Part shown: positions 33,290 through 41,408 of the stretch, in pieces | How the letters are laid out: every line of letters starts with the position of its first letter | Position numbering within the stretch: the first letter of the stretch is position 1 | Assembly (NCBI GenBank): GCA_000696115.1 | Contig: JJOH01000022.1 | Coordinates: 1-64,000, forward strand | Length of the DNA: 64,000 bases | Origin: Streptomyces olindensis | GTDB lineage: Bacteria; Actinomycetota; Actinomycetes; Streptomycetales; Streptomycetaceae | Direction of reading: 5' to 3' | Program-made: the position numbers and the translations under genes | The notes under the pieces: generated by a model | Told to the model about the DNA's origin: nothing | Seen by the model: only the letters and a program-made list of their open reading frames with translations | Databases searched by the model: none

Positions 33290-33707
33290 TGGTGTCCTCC
33301 TGGCGTCCGTAGCGGTACGCGTCGAGGGCTGCGGGGGTGGTGAGCCACGGTCCGTGTTCGCCGACGCGTTGGGCTCGCAGGCGGCCGGTGCGGGCGAGGC
33401 GCCGCGCGTACTGGACTGAGCAGCCCAGCACGGCGGCGACCTCCTCTATCGACACAGCGCGGGAAGCGAACCCGTGATCCACTGTGGCGGGGGCGTCAGT
33501 TGGGGTTTCGGGGACGAAACTGGGGTGCGTTCGGGCCGCGTTGTGCAGCTGGCGCAGCAGCCGTTCAGCCTGGGCACTGGGCCGTGCGCCGCTCGTTCGG
33601 GCTTCGGCGAGCAGGCCGAGGGCCAGGAGGCGCTCCAGCTGGCGGGCATCGGTGCGCGGCAGCTGGAACGTCAGCAAGTCGTCGTGACGGCCGTCAGTGC
33701 CCGTCAC
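33228..33707 (-). CDS. helix-turn-helix element protein
   Basis: This 159-residue protein has a MerR/Xis-like helix-turn-helix at about residues 85-140 (SIEEVAAVLGCSVQYARRLA, then GPWLTTPAALDAYRYGR). The N-terminal part is helical (RQLERLLALGLLAEAR). It could be a regulator of the tape-measure operon or a small DNA-packaging-type DNA-binding protein. Its GTG start overlaps the upstream stop. Confidence 0.55.
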   Translation of the reverse strand: MTGTDGRHDDLLTFQLPRTDARQLERLLALGLLAEARTSGARPSAQAERLLRQLHNAARTHPSFVPETPTDAPATVDHGFASRAVSIEEVAAVLGCSVQYARRLARTGRLRAQRVGEHGPWLTTPAALDAYRYGRQEDTSGQPGPAQAEQGGEARTTRR

Positions 33708-34012
33708 GACGACTCCTCACCCTCGCCATCGGTCATCCCGCGCACCACCAGGCGCCGCGCCTGCTCGGCGACAAGCGCGCGGTCGGCCGGCACTTCGCAG
33801 TCCAGGCCGCGTAGCTCGGCGATGACGTCGACGGCGAGGTTGCCGAGGGCGTACACCACGGTCGTCAGGTCCGGCCAGCGGAGGGTGACGAGCAGCTGAT
33901 CCACATCGTCGGTGCGTTCCTCGGCGACGGCGGCGAGGACGGCGAACGCCCGGGCGATCACCTCGCCTTCGGTCAGGGCCTCCAGGCCGGGCCCGTGGTC
34001 AGGAGTCGTCAC
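33704..34012 (-). CDS. hypothetical element protein
   Basis: This 102-residue acidic helical protein (EVIARAFAVLAAVAEERTDD) has no recognised family. GTG 34012 is chosen for its GAGGAG site. It overlaps the preceding gene by 14 bases and the following one by 4 bases. Confidence 0.5.
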   Translation of the reverse strand: MTTPDHGPGLEALTEGEVIARAFAVLAAVAEERTDDVDQLLVTLRWPDLTTVVYALGNLAVDVIAELRGLDCEVPADRALVAEQARRLVVRGMTDGEGEESS

Positions 34013-34364
34013 GGCTGCTCCTCGGGGGTGTGACGAGTGCGGCGAGGTTCGGCGGCAGCGGGCGTCCGGCACGTCCCAGGCGGTTCACTGCGCGGACCGT
34101 GGCGCGCCGCTGCCGCTCGGCCCGTGCCCGCTCCTGGTCGGCCTTCTCCAGGGCGCTGGTGGCCTCGTTGGTGAGCGCGGTCAGCATCTGCGTGGCGCGG
34201 TGCGCGATTCGGCCGGCAGTGGCGGCGGCCTCGGGGTCCTGGTCCCGGGCGAGGCGGGCGAGCACGGCGCGGAACCGGTCGTGCACCTGGTTCCAGTCGT
34301 CCCGGCCGGGGAAGCCATCCCCGCGCTTCACGTGATCAGGCTGGCCAGTGGGGGTGTCGGGCAT
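33999..34364 (-). CDS. hypothetical element protein, first gene of tape-measure operon
   Basis: This 121-residue basic helical protein (QERARAERQRRATVRAVNRL) has no recognised family. ATG 34364 has GGAG upstream. It follows the palindromic terminator of the replication genes, so a promoter for the tape-measure operon probably lies in 34365-34410. Confidence 0.5.
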   Translation of the reverse strand: MPDTPTGQPDHVKRGDGFPGRDDWNQVHDRFRAVLARLARDQDPEAAATAGRIAHRATQMLTALTNEATSALEKADQERARAERQRRATVRAVNRLGRAGRPLPPNLAALVTPPRSSRDDS

Positions 34365-34410
34365 GTTGTGCTCCTGTACGGGGGTGTCGCGCGCGGCGCG
34401 CCACGTGAGA

Positions 34411-34442
34411 ACCACCCCGAGGAACCGGTTCCTCGGGGTGGT
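34411..34442. terminator. perfect 32-bp palindrome after helicase gene
   Basis: The whole of 34411-34442 is a perfect palindrome (arm ACCACCCCGAGGAACC), beginning 6 bases beyond the helicase stop. It can fold with no loop excess and should terminate transcription in both directions, separating the replication genes from the tape-measure operon. Confidence 0.7.
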
Positions 34443-34448
34443 GTTGAG

Positions 34449-35750
34449 TCAGTCCCTGAGGACGGTTGCGCCGGTTTCGGAGTAGCCGTGGCTGTCGATG
34501 TCGGCAGGGGTGTAGGGCACCCAGGGCCAGGAGCCGCGCTGTCCCTCGCGGACGAACTGGGGGAAGGCTCGTTCGTCTCGGAGTCCTCGCCAGGGGGTGA
34601 GGCGGCGGGCTCGGTCGCGGATTGCGCTCTTGCTGTCTTCGACGGGCTGGAGTCCGAAGCCGAATTCGGGCCAGCGCAGCCAGAGGCTGGAGCCGGCGGG
34701 GCGGAGGGCGCGGCTGCCGAAGCCGTTGCCGTGGGGGGCGTGGGCTTCCATGACCATGGCGCAGTTGGCGGTGACCCGGGCTTCGTTGAGGGCGGTGGTG
34801 ACGCGGCGGGCGTGGTCTTCGGAGGACGGGTCGCCGGTGTGCAGCTGGTAGATGGGGCCGATTACGAGCAGGTCGGGCATGACGGTCTCGACGCGGCGCA
34901 TGAGCCAGGCCCGGCCGTGGGCTTTGGTGAGGTCGACGCCTTCGGGTCGTACGTCGATGTGGAGCATGCCGCGCTTGACGGGCATGTGGGCCCGGGCGGC
35001 GGCGTTCATGAGGGGCCGGTAGTGGCGTCGGGACTGGGGTTCGCTGTTCTCGCAGTCGAGGACCAGGACCTTCTTCGGGCCGTACTCGGACGGCTGGATC
35101 GTGAAGGGGTTGACCCCGGCCGCGGTGGCTACGGCGATCTGGCGGAGCATCACGGACTTCCCGCCGCCTTCGCCTGCGGTGAGGATCAGGCGGTCGCCGT
35201 GCTCCAGGAGGCCGGGGATGACCCAGTCGTAGTGGTCCTCAATGGTGAGGAAGTCGTGCATGTCGGTGACGGGGGCGTCAGCGATGGCGCGGCCTTGGTC
35301 GCGGACGTCGCGGGCGAGGGCGACCGCTTCTTCGGCGAGGTCGGCGGGGTCGCCGGCGGTGGGGTCGAAGCCACGCTGCATGATCTGCTGCCCGGCAGTG
35401 ATGAGCGCGCGGCGTTGGGCAAGGCCTCGGATGATCTCGGCGTAGTGCTCGGCTTCGGTGGGGCTGAACAGGCCGTGAGCCAGGCTGGAGATGTAGGCGG
35501 CTCCGCCGACGCTGGCGAGGTTTCCAGCGGCCCGGAGGGCGTTGGTGAGGGTGATCGGGTCGACGGGTTCGTTGGAGTCGATCAGTGCGCCTGCGGTGGC
35601 GTGAATGGTGGTGTGCGCAGGCTGGTAGAAGTCGGTGCTGGCGACCAACTGGTGAACGCGGCGGGCTTCGCGGCCGGCGTGCGGCAGGGCGCCGAGGTAT
35701 GCCCGTTCGGCTTCGATGTCGTGGGGGCGGGTCTGGAGTTCGGTGCTCAT
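34449..35750 (-). CDS. DnaB/RepA-like replicative helicase
   Basis: This 433-residue protein has a DnaB N-terminal domain (PHDIEAERAYLGAL, residues 9-22, and DFYQPAHTTIHA). A RecA/AAA_25-type ATPase follows, with Walker A GEGGGKS (193-199) and Walker B LLVIGP (294-299). The ATPase half is closer to RepA/AAA_25 than to DnaB. It starts 10 bases after the replication initiator stop, so the two act together: the initiator binds iterons and this protein unwinds. Confidence 0.85.
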   Translation of the reverse strand: MSTELQTRPHDIEAERAYLGALPHAGREARRVHQLVASTDFYQPAHTTIHATAGALIDSNEPVDPITLTNALRAAGNLASVGGAAYISSLAHGLFSPTEAEHYAEIIRGLAQRRALITAGQQIMQRGFDPTAGDPADLAEEAVALARDVRDQGRAIADAPVTDMHDFLTIEDHYDWVIPGLLEHGDRLILTAGEGGGKSVMLRQIAVATAAGVNPFTIQPSEYGPKKVLVLDCENSEPQSRRHYRPLMNAAARAHMPVKRGMLHIDVRPEGVDLTKAHGRAWLMRRVETVMPDLLVIGPIYQLHTGDPSSEDHARRVTTALNEARVTANCAMVMEAHAPHGNGFGSRALRPAGSSLWLRWPEFGFGLQPVEDSKSAIRDRARRLTPWRGLRDERAFPQFVREGQRGSWPWVPYTPADIDSHGYSETGATVLRD

Positions 35751-35759
35751 GTGCTGCTT

Positions 35760-36563
35760 TCAGAAGACGGGCGGCTGGTAGGCCGCGGACTGCTGACTGC
35801 GGGGTGCCGTGGCGGGCTCGGGCGCGTCGTCGTAGCGCTCCTGGTTGAGCCAGGTCGCCGGGTACGGGATGTACTGGGGGTCGGTGTCTTTGGTCTTCCA
35901 GGCGCTGGCGTGGCTGGCTGCGGCCTGGGTGATGCGATCCGGGTCGGCGCCGCGCTTCATCGCCTTGGCGAACGCGGCCCGTGCGGCGCCCTTGGCGACC
36001 TTGCGCGGGTAGGCGTTCCAGAAGTCGTCGAAGGTGTGACTCTCGGGCGAAGAGTCTTGTGGAGCAACAGGAGACACAGGAGTAGGGGTCACCTCAGGGG
36101 TGACCCTTCCCCACCTGTCAGGTGACCCTTCCCCACCTGTGAGGTGACCCTTTTCGTCGATTGGGTCACCTGTCAGGTGACCCTTCGACTCGGGTTGGGT
36201 CACCTCTGAGGTGACCCTTTCCGGACGGGAGCACTTGCCCCGGTATCCGTGGTGGGGAGGGTCCGGGCACAGCTCCGGGATGCGGTAGACGGCGTACTGC
36301 CCGGAGTGCCCCTTCATCTCGCGGCCGTTGCGAATGGCGTACTCCAGAGCCTTCTTGCTCATGAGCTTGCCCAGCGCGTTCTTCCATCCGGCCGCGCTCT
36401 TTCCGGCCCGCTGGAGGATGTACTCCTCGTGCAGCGGACCAACGGTTTCCCTCGTCTGACCGTCGGCGTTTTCGGCCACGACGATCAAGTCGCTACGCTC
36501 GCCAGCTGTCAGACCGAAGTCCTGCCAGTGGTCGAGCACTTCGACGATCAGACGGATGCTCAC
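35760..36563 (-). CDS. phage-type replication initiator with internal iterons
   Basis: This 267-residue protein has an N-terminal winged-helix region (about 1-95), a low-complexity central linker (about 110-165) and a C-terminal domain common to phage replication proteins (FDDFWNAYPRKVAKGAARAA, ending YPATWLNQERYDD). The linker is encoded by five iterons at 36086-36217, the arrangement of lambda O, where the origin lies inside the initiator gene. Its GTG start overlaps the previous stop. It probably binds the iterons and loads the adjacent helicase. Confidence 0.78.
   Translation of the reverse strand: MSIRLIVEVLDHWQDFGLTAGERSDLIVVAENADGQTRETVGPLHEEYILQRAGKSAAGWKNALGKLMSKKALEYAIRNGREMKGHSGQYAVYRIPELCPDPPHHGYRGKCSRPERVTSEVTQPESKGHLTGDPIDEKGHLTGGEGSPDRWGRVTPEVTPTPVSPVAPQDSSPESHTFDDFWNAYPRKVAKGAARAAFAKAMKRGADPDRITQAAASHASAWKTKDTDPQYIPYPATWLNQERYDDAPEPATAPRSQQSAAYQPPVF
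36086..36217. repeat. iteron array, candidate replication origin
   Basis: GGTGACCC occurs at 36099, 36121, 36143, 36176 and 36210, spaced 22, 22, 33 and 34 bases, i.e. two or three helical turns. Three copies are preceded by the inverted arm GGGTCACC (36086, 36163, 36197), giving 8-bp arms around 5 bases; the other two keep a degenerate CCCACC arm. All lie within the initiator gene. Confidence 0.8.
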
Positions 36564-36757
36564 TCGGTGCCGTCCTTGCTGTTGCTGGTGAAGCGGAGGC
36601 GGATCTCCCAGAGCTGCCAGCCGCGGGCGGACAGGCGGCTGATCTCGGCTCTGACCTCACGCAGGTCGAGTCCGAAGGGGTTGTTCAGGAGGGCTGCACG
36701 CGCGCCGGAGGCCTCCGCGGTGGCGGAGGCCTCGGCACCACCGTGCTGGGTGGTCAC
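36560..36757 (-). CDS. small element protein before initiator
   Basis: This 65-residue protein has an amphipathic C-terminal half (LREVRAEISRLSARGWQLWE). Family not recognised. Its GTG start overlaps the preceding gene's stop, and its stop overlaps the initiator start, both by 4 bases. Confidence 0.5.
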   Translation of the reverse strand: MTTQHGGAEASATAEASGARAALLNNPFGLDLREVRAEISRLSARGWQLWEIRLRFTSNSKDGTE

Positions 36758-37197
36758 TCGGTGGCTCCGTCGGCGGTGAGGCGGGCCCAGGTGGCGAACG
36801 TCTCGGCGGCCGTCGCCGGGTCGGGGTCGGCCTCGATGGCTCGGGCCAGGGCGGACATGCCCTCGCCGAAGAGGTGGTCGGCGTAGTCCTGCTCGGGGCT
36901 GGTGGCCGCGTAGGTGGCGGGTCGGCGCTCCTGGGCGACGGCGAGTTCGGCGCGGGTCACGCCCTCGGCGATCGCGGCGTACGCGGCGGTCTGAGCAGGG
37001 ACGGCCGGCCCCTGCTGGGCGTCCAGGTGTGCGCGCAGCAGCTCGGTGACGATGGCCTGCACGGCGGCGGTGAGGCCGCTGGTGCTGCCCACGCTGCTGG
37101 ACGGCCGGTCGGCGCGTTCGGCGGCCTGGGCGACGATGGCCGGGAGGTGGCCACTCGAGCCGAGGGCGACGGGCGGGATCATGGTGTGCTGCTGCAT
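36754..37197 (-). CDS. hypothetical element protein, first gene of replication operon
   Basis: This 147-residue Ala-rich helical protein (LTAAVQAIVTELLRAHLDAQ; MSALARAIEADPDPATAAET) has no recognised family. As leader gene of the initiator/helicase operon it may modulate replication. ATG 37197 has GGAGAG upstream. Confidence 0.5.
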   Translation of the reverse strand: MQQHTMIPPVALGSSGHLPAIVAQAAERADRPSSSVGSTSGLTAAVQAIVTELLRAHLDAQQGPAVPAQTAAYAAIAEGVTRAELAVAQERRPATYAATSPEQDYADHLFGEGMSALARAIEADPDPATAAETFATWARLTADGATE

Positions 37198-37279
37198 ACT
37201 GGGCTCTCCGTCTCAGTTGAAGCCTCGGGGTCGCCGGCCAGCGATTAGCCCCGGGGCTTCGGCCTTGTGTGGGATGGAA

Positions 37280-37328
37280 GGGCCCCCGCCGCGTGGGTGC
37301 TGGAACACCTGCGGCCTGGTGGGGGCCC
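37280..37328 (-). terminator. terminator after excisionase gene
   Basis: GGGCCCCC (37280-37287) pairs with GGGGGCCC (37321-37328), 3 bases past the Xis stop. A second imperfect hairpin (GAAGCCTCGGGG with CCCCGGGGCTTC) lies just beyond. Confidence 0.55.
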
Positions 37329-37331
37329 GTC

Positions 37332-37550
37332 TTATGCGGCTTCGAGCAGCCGGACGAGCGACGCGGTGACGACGCGCTTGGCGCCGAAGTCGAGGACCCG
37401 AACGGGCGCCTCGCCGGTCGCGATCAGGCGGTACATCTGCGCCCGGCTGATCCCGAGAGCCTTGGCGGCGCGGGTGACGTCGACCGTGGCCGGCCAGCTG
37501 CGGATCTCGTCGAGCGTGGGTGTGGCGACTGCCGGAGCGGCAGCGGTCAT
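37332..37550 (-). CDS. xis: excisionase-like helix-turn-helix protein
   Basis: This product of about 72 residues has a single MerR/Xis-type winged helix (TVDVTRAAKALGISRAQMYR, then LIATGEAPVRVLDFGAKRVV), typical of actinomycete element excisionases. ATG 37550 follows a GGGGG site; ATG 37562 is an alternative. It is divergent from the XRE gene that precedes the integrase, so Xis and Int are under separate control. Confidence 0.72.
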   Translation of the reverse strand: MTAAAPAVATPTLDEIRSWPATVDVTRAAKALGISRAQMYRLIATGEAPVRVLDFGAKRVVTASLVRLLEAA

Positions 37551-37668
37551 CTCAGCCCCCATGTCAGTTCTGGAGTGACTGTCGGTCTCTACCTTCCATG
37601 CGTGTCTCTGGCTTGTCAAGCCGTCTCTGTCGTGTCATGCTCGGACTGACATCAGGGAAGGGAAGCCG

Positions 37669-38160
37669 GTGAAGATCGAAGAAGTCATTGGGGCTAATCT
37701 CCAGTGGATCCGCGAGGACCAGGAGATGACGCAGTCCCAGCTCGGAGAGGCTGTAGCCGAGCACCTGGGCAAGCCGTGGAGCCGCCAGGCGGTCTCGGCA
37801 GCAGAGAAGGGCCGGCGGGCGTTCAGCGCGGCCGATCTGCTCGCGCTCGCCCTGGTGTTGGACGTGTCCATCCCGTCGTTCTTCCTGCTCAGGGACTGGT
37901 TCCGTGAGGATGTCGAGCTACCCACGACCACCGTCGAGGCCGGGGCCTACGCGTCGCGCGTCTTTCACGGGATGGACGTGAAGGCAAAGGCGGCTCTCCT
38001 CACCCGCACCAGCGCCAAAACCCTGCGCGACGCCCACTCGCGAGTGGCTGCGGACACCTCGCTGCTGGTCGAAGCCCTCTCGTCCGTGGGTAACTCGATC
38101 ACTCATCTCGACAACGTCCTGGACGCGGTCGAGGAGAAGGAAGCCAAGTCGCAGGCTTGA
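37669..38160 (+). CDS. XRE-family regulator preceding integrase
   Basis: This 163-residue protein has an N-terminal XRE helix-turn-helix (QEMTQSQLGEAVAEHLGKPW, SRQAVSAAEKGRRAF). A helical C-terminus (TLRDAHSRVAADTSLLVEAL) is a probable dimerisation region. Its position between divergent xis and int (20 bases before int) suggests an immunity repressor or integration/excision switch. Confidence 0.75.
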   Translation: MKIEEVIGANLQWIREDQEMTQSQLGEAVAEHLGKPWSRQAVSAAEKGRRAFSAADLLALALVLDVSIPSFFLLRDWFREDVELPTTTVEAGAYASRVFHGMDVKAKAALLTRTSAKTLRDAHSRVAADTSLLVEALSSVGNSITHLDNVLDAVEEKEAKSQA

Positions 38161-38179
38161 GCGCCGGGAGGGGGGAGCC

Positions 38180-39367
38180 ATGGCGGAGATCAAGAAGATC
38201 ACGTTGCGGAACGGCAAGACCCGCTATCGCACCGTGGTCGACGCTGGCGCCGACGAGAACGGCAAGCGCGTCCAGATCACCATCACTAAGGACACAAAGA
38301 CCGAGGTTAAAGCCGAGGTCTCCCGGATCCAGCATCAGCGCTCGGCCGGAACCCTCATCCTCCCCAGCAAGATCACGCTGGGTGAGTGGCTTGACCAGTG
38401 GCTGGAGTACAAGCGGCGCGACGTCGAGGAGACGACCATCCGCACGTACCGCCTCGCCCTGGTCCACGTCTACGACCGCCTCGGACACGTCCGGCTCCAG
38501 GAACTCACCGAGGACCAGGTACAGGACTGCATCGACGACATCGTGGCCAACGGCCGCAGGAAGGGCGGAACGGCCGGCACCCGGCTCGCCGTGTCGACCG
38601 CCGAGGGGGTCCTCACCCGCCTCCGGGAGGCCCTGAAGCGCGCGGCCGTCCGGAAGCTGATCGCCGAGAGCCCTGCACAGTTCGTCCGGGTCAGCCTCGC
38701 CGACAGGAAGACCGACAAGCGCGAGCGGCCCAAGGTGAAGCCGTGGACCGTCGCCGAGGTGCAGCGGTTCATTGCGGGCATCGAGCGCGACCGCCTGTAT
38801 GCGCCCCTGCTGCTGTCCCTGATGGGCCTGAGGCCCGCCGAGGTCGTAGGCCTGCGGTGGGACGACCTTGACCTGAAGCTGGCCACCCTGGAGATGGTCA
38901 ACACCCGCACGATGATCGGCAACGTGCAGGTGCTGGAGAAAGACGCCAAGACGGCGGCCGGCGAACGCGTCCTGCCGCTACCCGGCCCGGTGGTCGACGC
39001 GCTGAAGAAGTTCCGCGCGCTCCAGGCCCGCGAGAAGCTCGCCGCGGGCGAGGGCTACACCGACTCCGGATACGTCGTCGTCGACCAGCTCGGGGTGCCG
39101 AGGAACACCAGGCATCTGCGTGAGCACGCCTACCGGCTCATGCGCGAGCTGGAGATGCGGCGGGTCCGGCTGTACGACGCGCGGCACTCGTGCCTGTCCT
39201 ACCTCGCGGTGAACGGCGTCCCCGATGTCGTCCTCGCGGCGTGGGCCGGACACACGAACGCGAGCTTCACCAAGCGGAAGTACGTCACGGTTGATGTCGA
39301 GGATATGAGGGCCGCGGCGACCGCTTGGGACGCCTTCCACGGGGGTGATCGAAAAGCCCCTGTGTGA
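38180..39367 (+). CDS. int: tyrosine recombinase integrase
   Basis: This 395-residue protein has an N-terminal arm-binding region, a core-binding SAM-like domain (about 65-160) and a catalytic domain. Catalytic residues visible are Arg218 (GLRPAEVVGLRW), Arg335 (LYDARHS), His358 (WAGHTN) and Tyr368 (KRKYVTVD). The first His of the usual HxxR is Tyr332. ATG 38180 follows GGGGGAG. It is the right-most gene of the element, next to the presumed attachment site, as is usual. Confidence 0.93.
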   Translation: MAEIKKITLRNGKTRYRTVVDAGADENGKRVQITITKDTKTEVKAEVSRIQHQRSAGTLILPSKITLGEWLDQWLEYKRRDVEETTIRTYRLALVHVYDRLGHVRLQELTEDQVQDCIDDIVANGRRKGGTAGTRLAVSTAEGVLTRLREALKRAAVRKLIAESPAQFVRVSLADRKTDKRERPKVKPWTVAEVQRFIAGIERDRLYAPLLLSLMGLRPAEVVGLRWDDLDLKLATLEMVNTRTMIGNVQVLEKDAKTAAGERVLPLPGPVVDALKKFRALQAREKLAAGEGYTDSGYVVVDQLGVPRNTRHLREHAYRLMRELEMRRVRLYDARHSCLSYLAVNGVPDVVLAAWAGHTNASFTKRKYVTVDVEDMRAAATAWDAFHGGDRKAPV

Positions 39368-39405
39368 GATTTTGTGAGAAATGATCTCTACGGAGATCTC
39401 TCACA
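39363..39405. other. candidate integrase arm sites, right end
   Basis: TGTGAGA at 39363 and 39373 (direct, 10 bases apart) and TCTCACA inverted at 39399 flank GATCTC/GAGATC inverted repeats. They match the TGTGAGA pair at the left end. Confidence 0.4.
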
Positions 39406-39444
39406 TGGCCTCTGACCAGCAAGATTCTGTAGATGCGTAGAACA

Positions 39445-39463
39445 GTGGACGGATTCTACTGGC
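39445..39463. other. candidate attR core
   Basis: GTGGACGGATTCTACTGGC matches 24968-24986 at 15 of 19 bases. Only the first nine are contiguous, so it is provisional. Confidence 0.35.
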
Positions 39464-39536
39464 GATTCGTGCAGGCCAGCGCAACGGGTGGGTTCGTCGG
39501 AACCTACGAGAGCGTCCCGGGGGCGACCACCTGCGG

Positions 39537-40316
39537 CTACGCCAGGTCCTCGTACGGCAGCAGCTCCGGCCGCTTCGGCGGCAGCCCGTCTCCCGAGGAG
39601 CGGCCCGTCAGACGGCGGCCGATCCACGGCAGCAGGTGCTGCCGGGCGAACCGCACGTCCGCCGCGCGCCGCATGACCCAGCCCGGCGGCAGCGTCGCCG
39701 GCATCGGCGTGTGCCACTCGGGGTCCTCGGGCTCGTGGCCGAGCCCCTGCCACACGGCCTCGGCGACCCGGCGGTGGCCCTCGGCCGTCAGGTGCAGCCG
39801 GTCCACGTCCCACAGCCGCGGGTCGGCGAGCGAGGGGGCCCCGTACAGGTCGACGACGATCGCGCCGTGCCGCGCGGCCAGCTCGTCGACGCAGGCGAAC
39901 AGCTCCTCCATGCGCGGCCGGAACCGCTCCAGCACCGGACCCCGGCGGCCCGGGCTGCGCATCAGCACGAGCTGCTTGCAGGAGGGGGCCAGCTTCTCCA
40001 CGGCCTCCTCCAGGAGCCCGCGCACCCGGCCCATGTCGCACTTGGGGCGCAGGGTGTCGTTGAGCCCGCCGACCAGGGTGACGACGTCGGCCTGCATGGC
40101 CGCCGCCACGTCCACCTGCTCGTCGACGATCTGCCGGATCAGCTTGCCGCGCACCGCGAGGTTGGCGTACCGGAAGCCGGGCGTGCGGGCCGCCATCCGC
40201 GCGGCGAGCAGGTCGGCCCAGCCCCGGTAGGTGCCGTCGGGCAGCAGGTCCGACATGCCCTCGGTGAAGGAGTCGCCGACCGCGACCAGGCTGCTGTAGG
40301 TGGGGTTCGTGTCCAT
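39537..40316 (-). CDS. SGNH/GDSL hydrolase
   Basis: This 259-residue esterase/lipase-fold enzyme has block I AVGDSFTEG (nucleophile Ser), the oxyanion Gly and Asn in GGLND, and the late DxxH motif in VDRLHLTAEGH. No signal peptide is seen, so it is cytoplasmic. ATG 40316 starts the homology. It is the first chromosomal gene right of the element. Substrate unknown. Confidence 0.88.
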   Translation of the reverse strand: MDTNPTYSSLVAVGDSFTEGMSDLLPDGTYRGWADLLAARMAARTPGFRYANLAVRGKLIRQIVDEQVDVAAAMQADVVTLVGGLNDTLRPKCDMGRVRGLLEEAVEKLAPSCKQLVLMRSPGRRGPVLERFRPRMEELFACVDELAARHGAIVVDLYGAPSLADPRLWDVDRLHLTAEGHRRVAEAVWQGLGHEPEDPEWHTPMPATLPPGWVMRRAADVRFARQHLLPWIGRRLTGRSSGDGLPPKRPELLPYEDLA

Positions 40317-40394
40317 GGCGGCGGAAATGATATCCCGTGCACATACCCAGCAGTCGGTCACCCGCTCGCGAGGCGAGCACCGACAGCCGGTCCC

Positions 40395-41408
40395 TCAGGC
40401 CCGCTGACCGAACAGCTCCCGCAGCACGTCCTCCATCGTCACCAGCCCGGCCAGCCGCCCGTCCGCCCCGAGGACCGCCGCGAGGTGCGTACGGCTGCCC
40501 CGCATCGCCGTGAGGACATCGTCCAGCGGGGTGCCCTCCCGCACGCGCGCGATGGGCCGCATGTCCCGCAGCCGGAACGGCACCTCGCGCCCGGCGGCGT
40601 CCAGGGCGTCCTTCACGTGCAGATAGCCGACGATCCGCCGCCCCTCGTCCACCACCGGGAACCGCGAGAACCCGGACTCCGCCGACAGCCGCTCCAGCTG
40701 GTCCGGAGTGACGCCCACGCGCGCGTACACCACGCGCTCCAGCGGCAGCACCACGTCGCGCACCGGGCGGCGGCCCAGTTCCAGCGCGTCGTGCAGCCGC
40801 TCCTGGGCGCGGTCGTCGATGAGCCCGGCCTCGCTGGAGTCCCTCACGATCTGCGCTATCTCGGCGTCCGAGTAGGAGGCGGCCACCTCCTCCCGCGCTT
40901 CGACGCGCAGCAGCTTCAGCAGGGTGTTGGCGAAGGCGTTCACCGTGAAGATCACCGGGCGCAGCGCCCGGGACAGCGCCACCAGGGGCGGGCCGAGCGT
41001 CAGCGCGCTGCGCACCGGCTCGGCGAGCGCGATGTTCTTCGGCACCATCTCGCCGAGCAGCATGTGCAGATACGTCGCCAGGGCCAGCGCGATCACGAAG
41101 GACACCGCGTGCCCCGCACCCTCGGGCACGCCCACCGCGTGGAACACCGGCTCCAGCAGGTGCGCGATCGCCGGCTCGGCGACCACGCCCAGCACCAGCG
41201 TGCACAGCGTGATGCCGAGCTGGGCGGCCGCCATCAGCGCGGACACGTGCTCCAGGCCCCACAGCACGCTCTTCGCACGCCGGTCGCCCTGGTCGGCGTA
41301 CGGCTCGATCTGGCTGCGGCGCACCGAGATCAGCGCGAACTCGGCGCCGACGAAGAAGGCGTTGACGACCAGCGTCGCCAGACCGATCAGCAGCTGTACG
41401 GCGGTCAC
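40395..41408 (-). CDS. CNNM/CBS-domain (hemolysin-family) membrane protein
   Basis: This 337-residue protein has an N-terminal DUF21/CNNM domain with three helices (LMAAAQLGITLCTLVLGV; GEMVPKNIALAEP) followed by a pair of CBS domains. The CorC/HlyC C-terminal domain of longer relatives is missing. Family members are linked to Mg/Co transport. The GTG start overlaps the preceding paralogue's stop (4 bases), so they are coupled. Confidence 0.85.
   Translation of the reverse strand: MTAVQLLIGLATLVVNAFFVGAEFALISVRRSQIEPYADQGDRRAKSVLWGLEHVSALMAAAQLGITLCTLVLGVVAEPAIAHLLEPVFHAVGVPEGAGHAVSFVIALALATYLHMLLGEMVPKNIALAEPVRSALTLGPPLVALSRALRPVIFTVNAFANTLLKLLRVEAREEVAASYSDAEIAQIVRDSSEAGLIDDRAQERLHDALELGRRPVRDVVLPLERVVYARVGVTPDQLERLSAESGFSRFPVVDEGRRIVGYLHVKDALDAAGREVPFRLRDMRPIARVREGTPLDDVLTAMRGSRTHLAAVLGADGRLAGLVTMEDVLRELFGQRA

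Larger units (their letters stand above)
24968..39463. mobile_element. integrated satellite/prophage-like element of about 14.5 kb
   Basis: The segment between purB and the SGNH hydrolase gene has its own integrase, Xis, XRE regulator, replication initiator, helicase, GntR repressor, SpdB-like membrane proteins and a phage tape-measure protein. Housekeeping genes flank both sides. Boundaries are set by the integrase at the right end and an imperfect 19-bp direct repeat at both ends. There are no genes for terminase, portal, capsid, tail tube, lysis or conjugative translocase, so it is neither a full prophage nor a standard actinomycete integrative and conjugative element (AICE). Confidence 0.8.

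Noticed and set aside
33912..36125. Plus-strand frame of 737 codons
   Set aside because: Antisense to the helicase and initiator genes, Gly/Val-rich composition typical of shadow frames.
24968..39463. Classical AICE (pSAM2-type) interpretation
   Set aside because: Spd-like and KorSA-like genes fit, but there is no FtsK/TraSA translocase or RepSA/prim-pol, and the initiator and helicase are phage-like with a tape measure gene.
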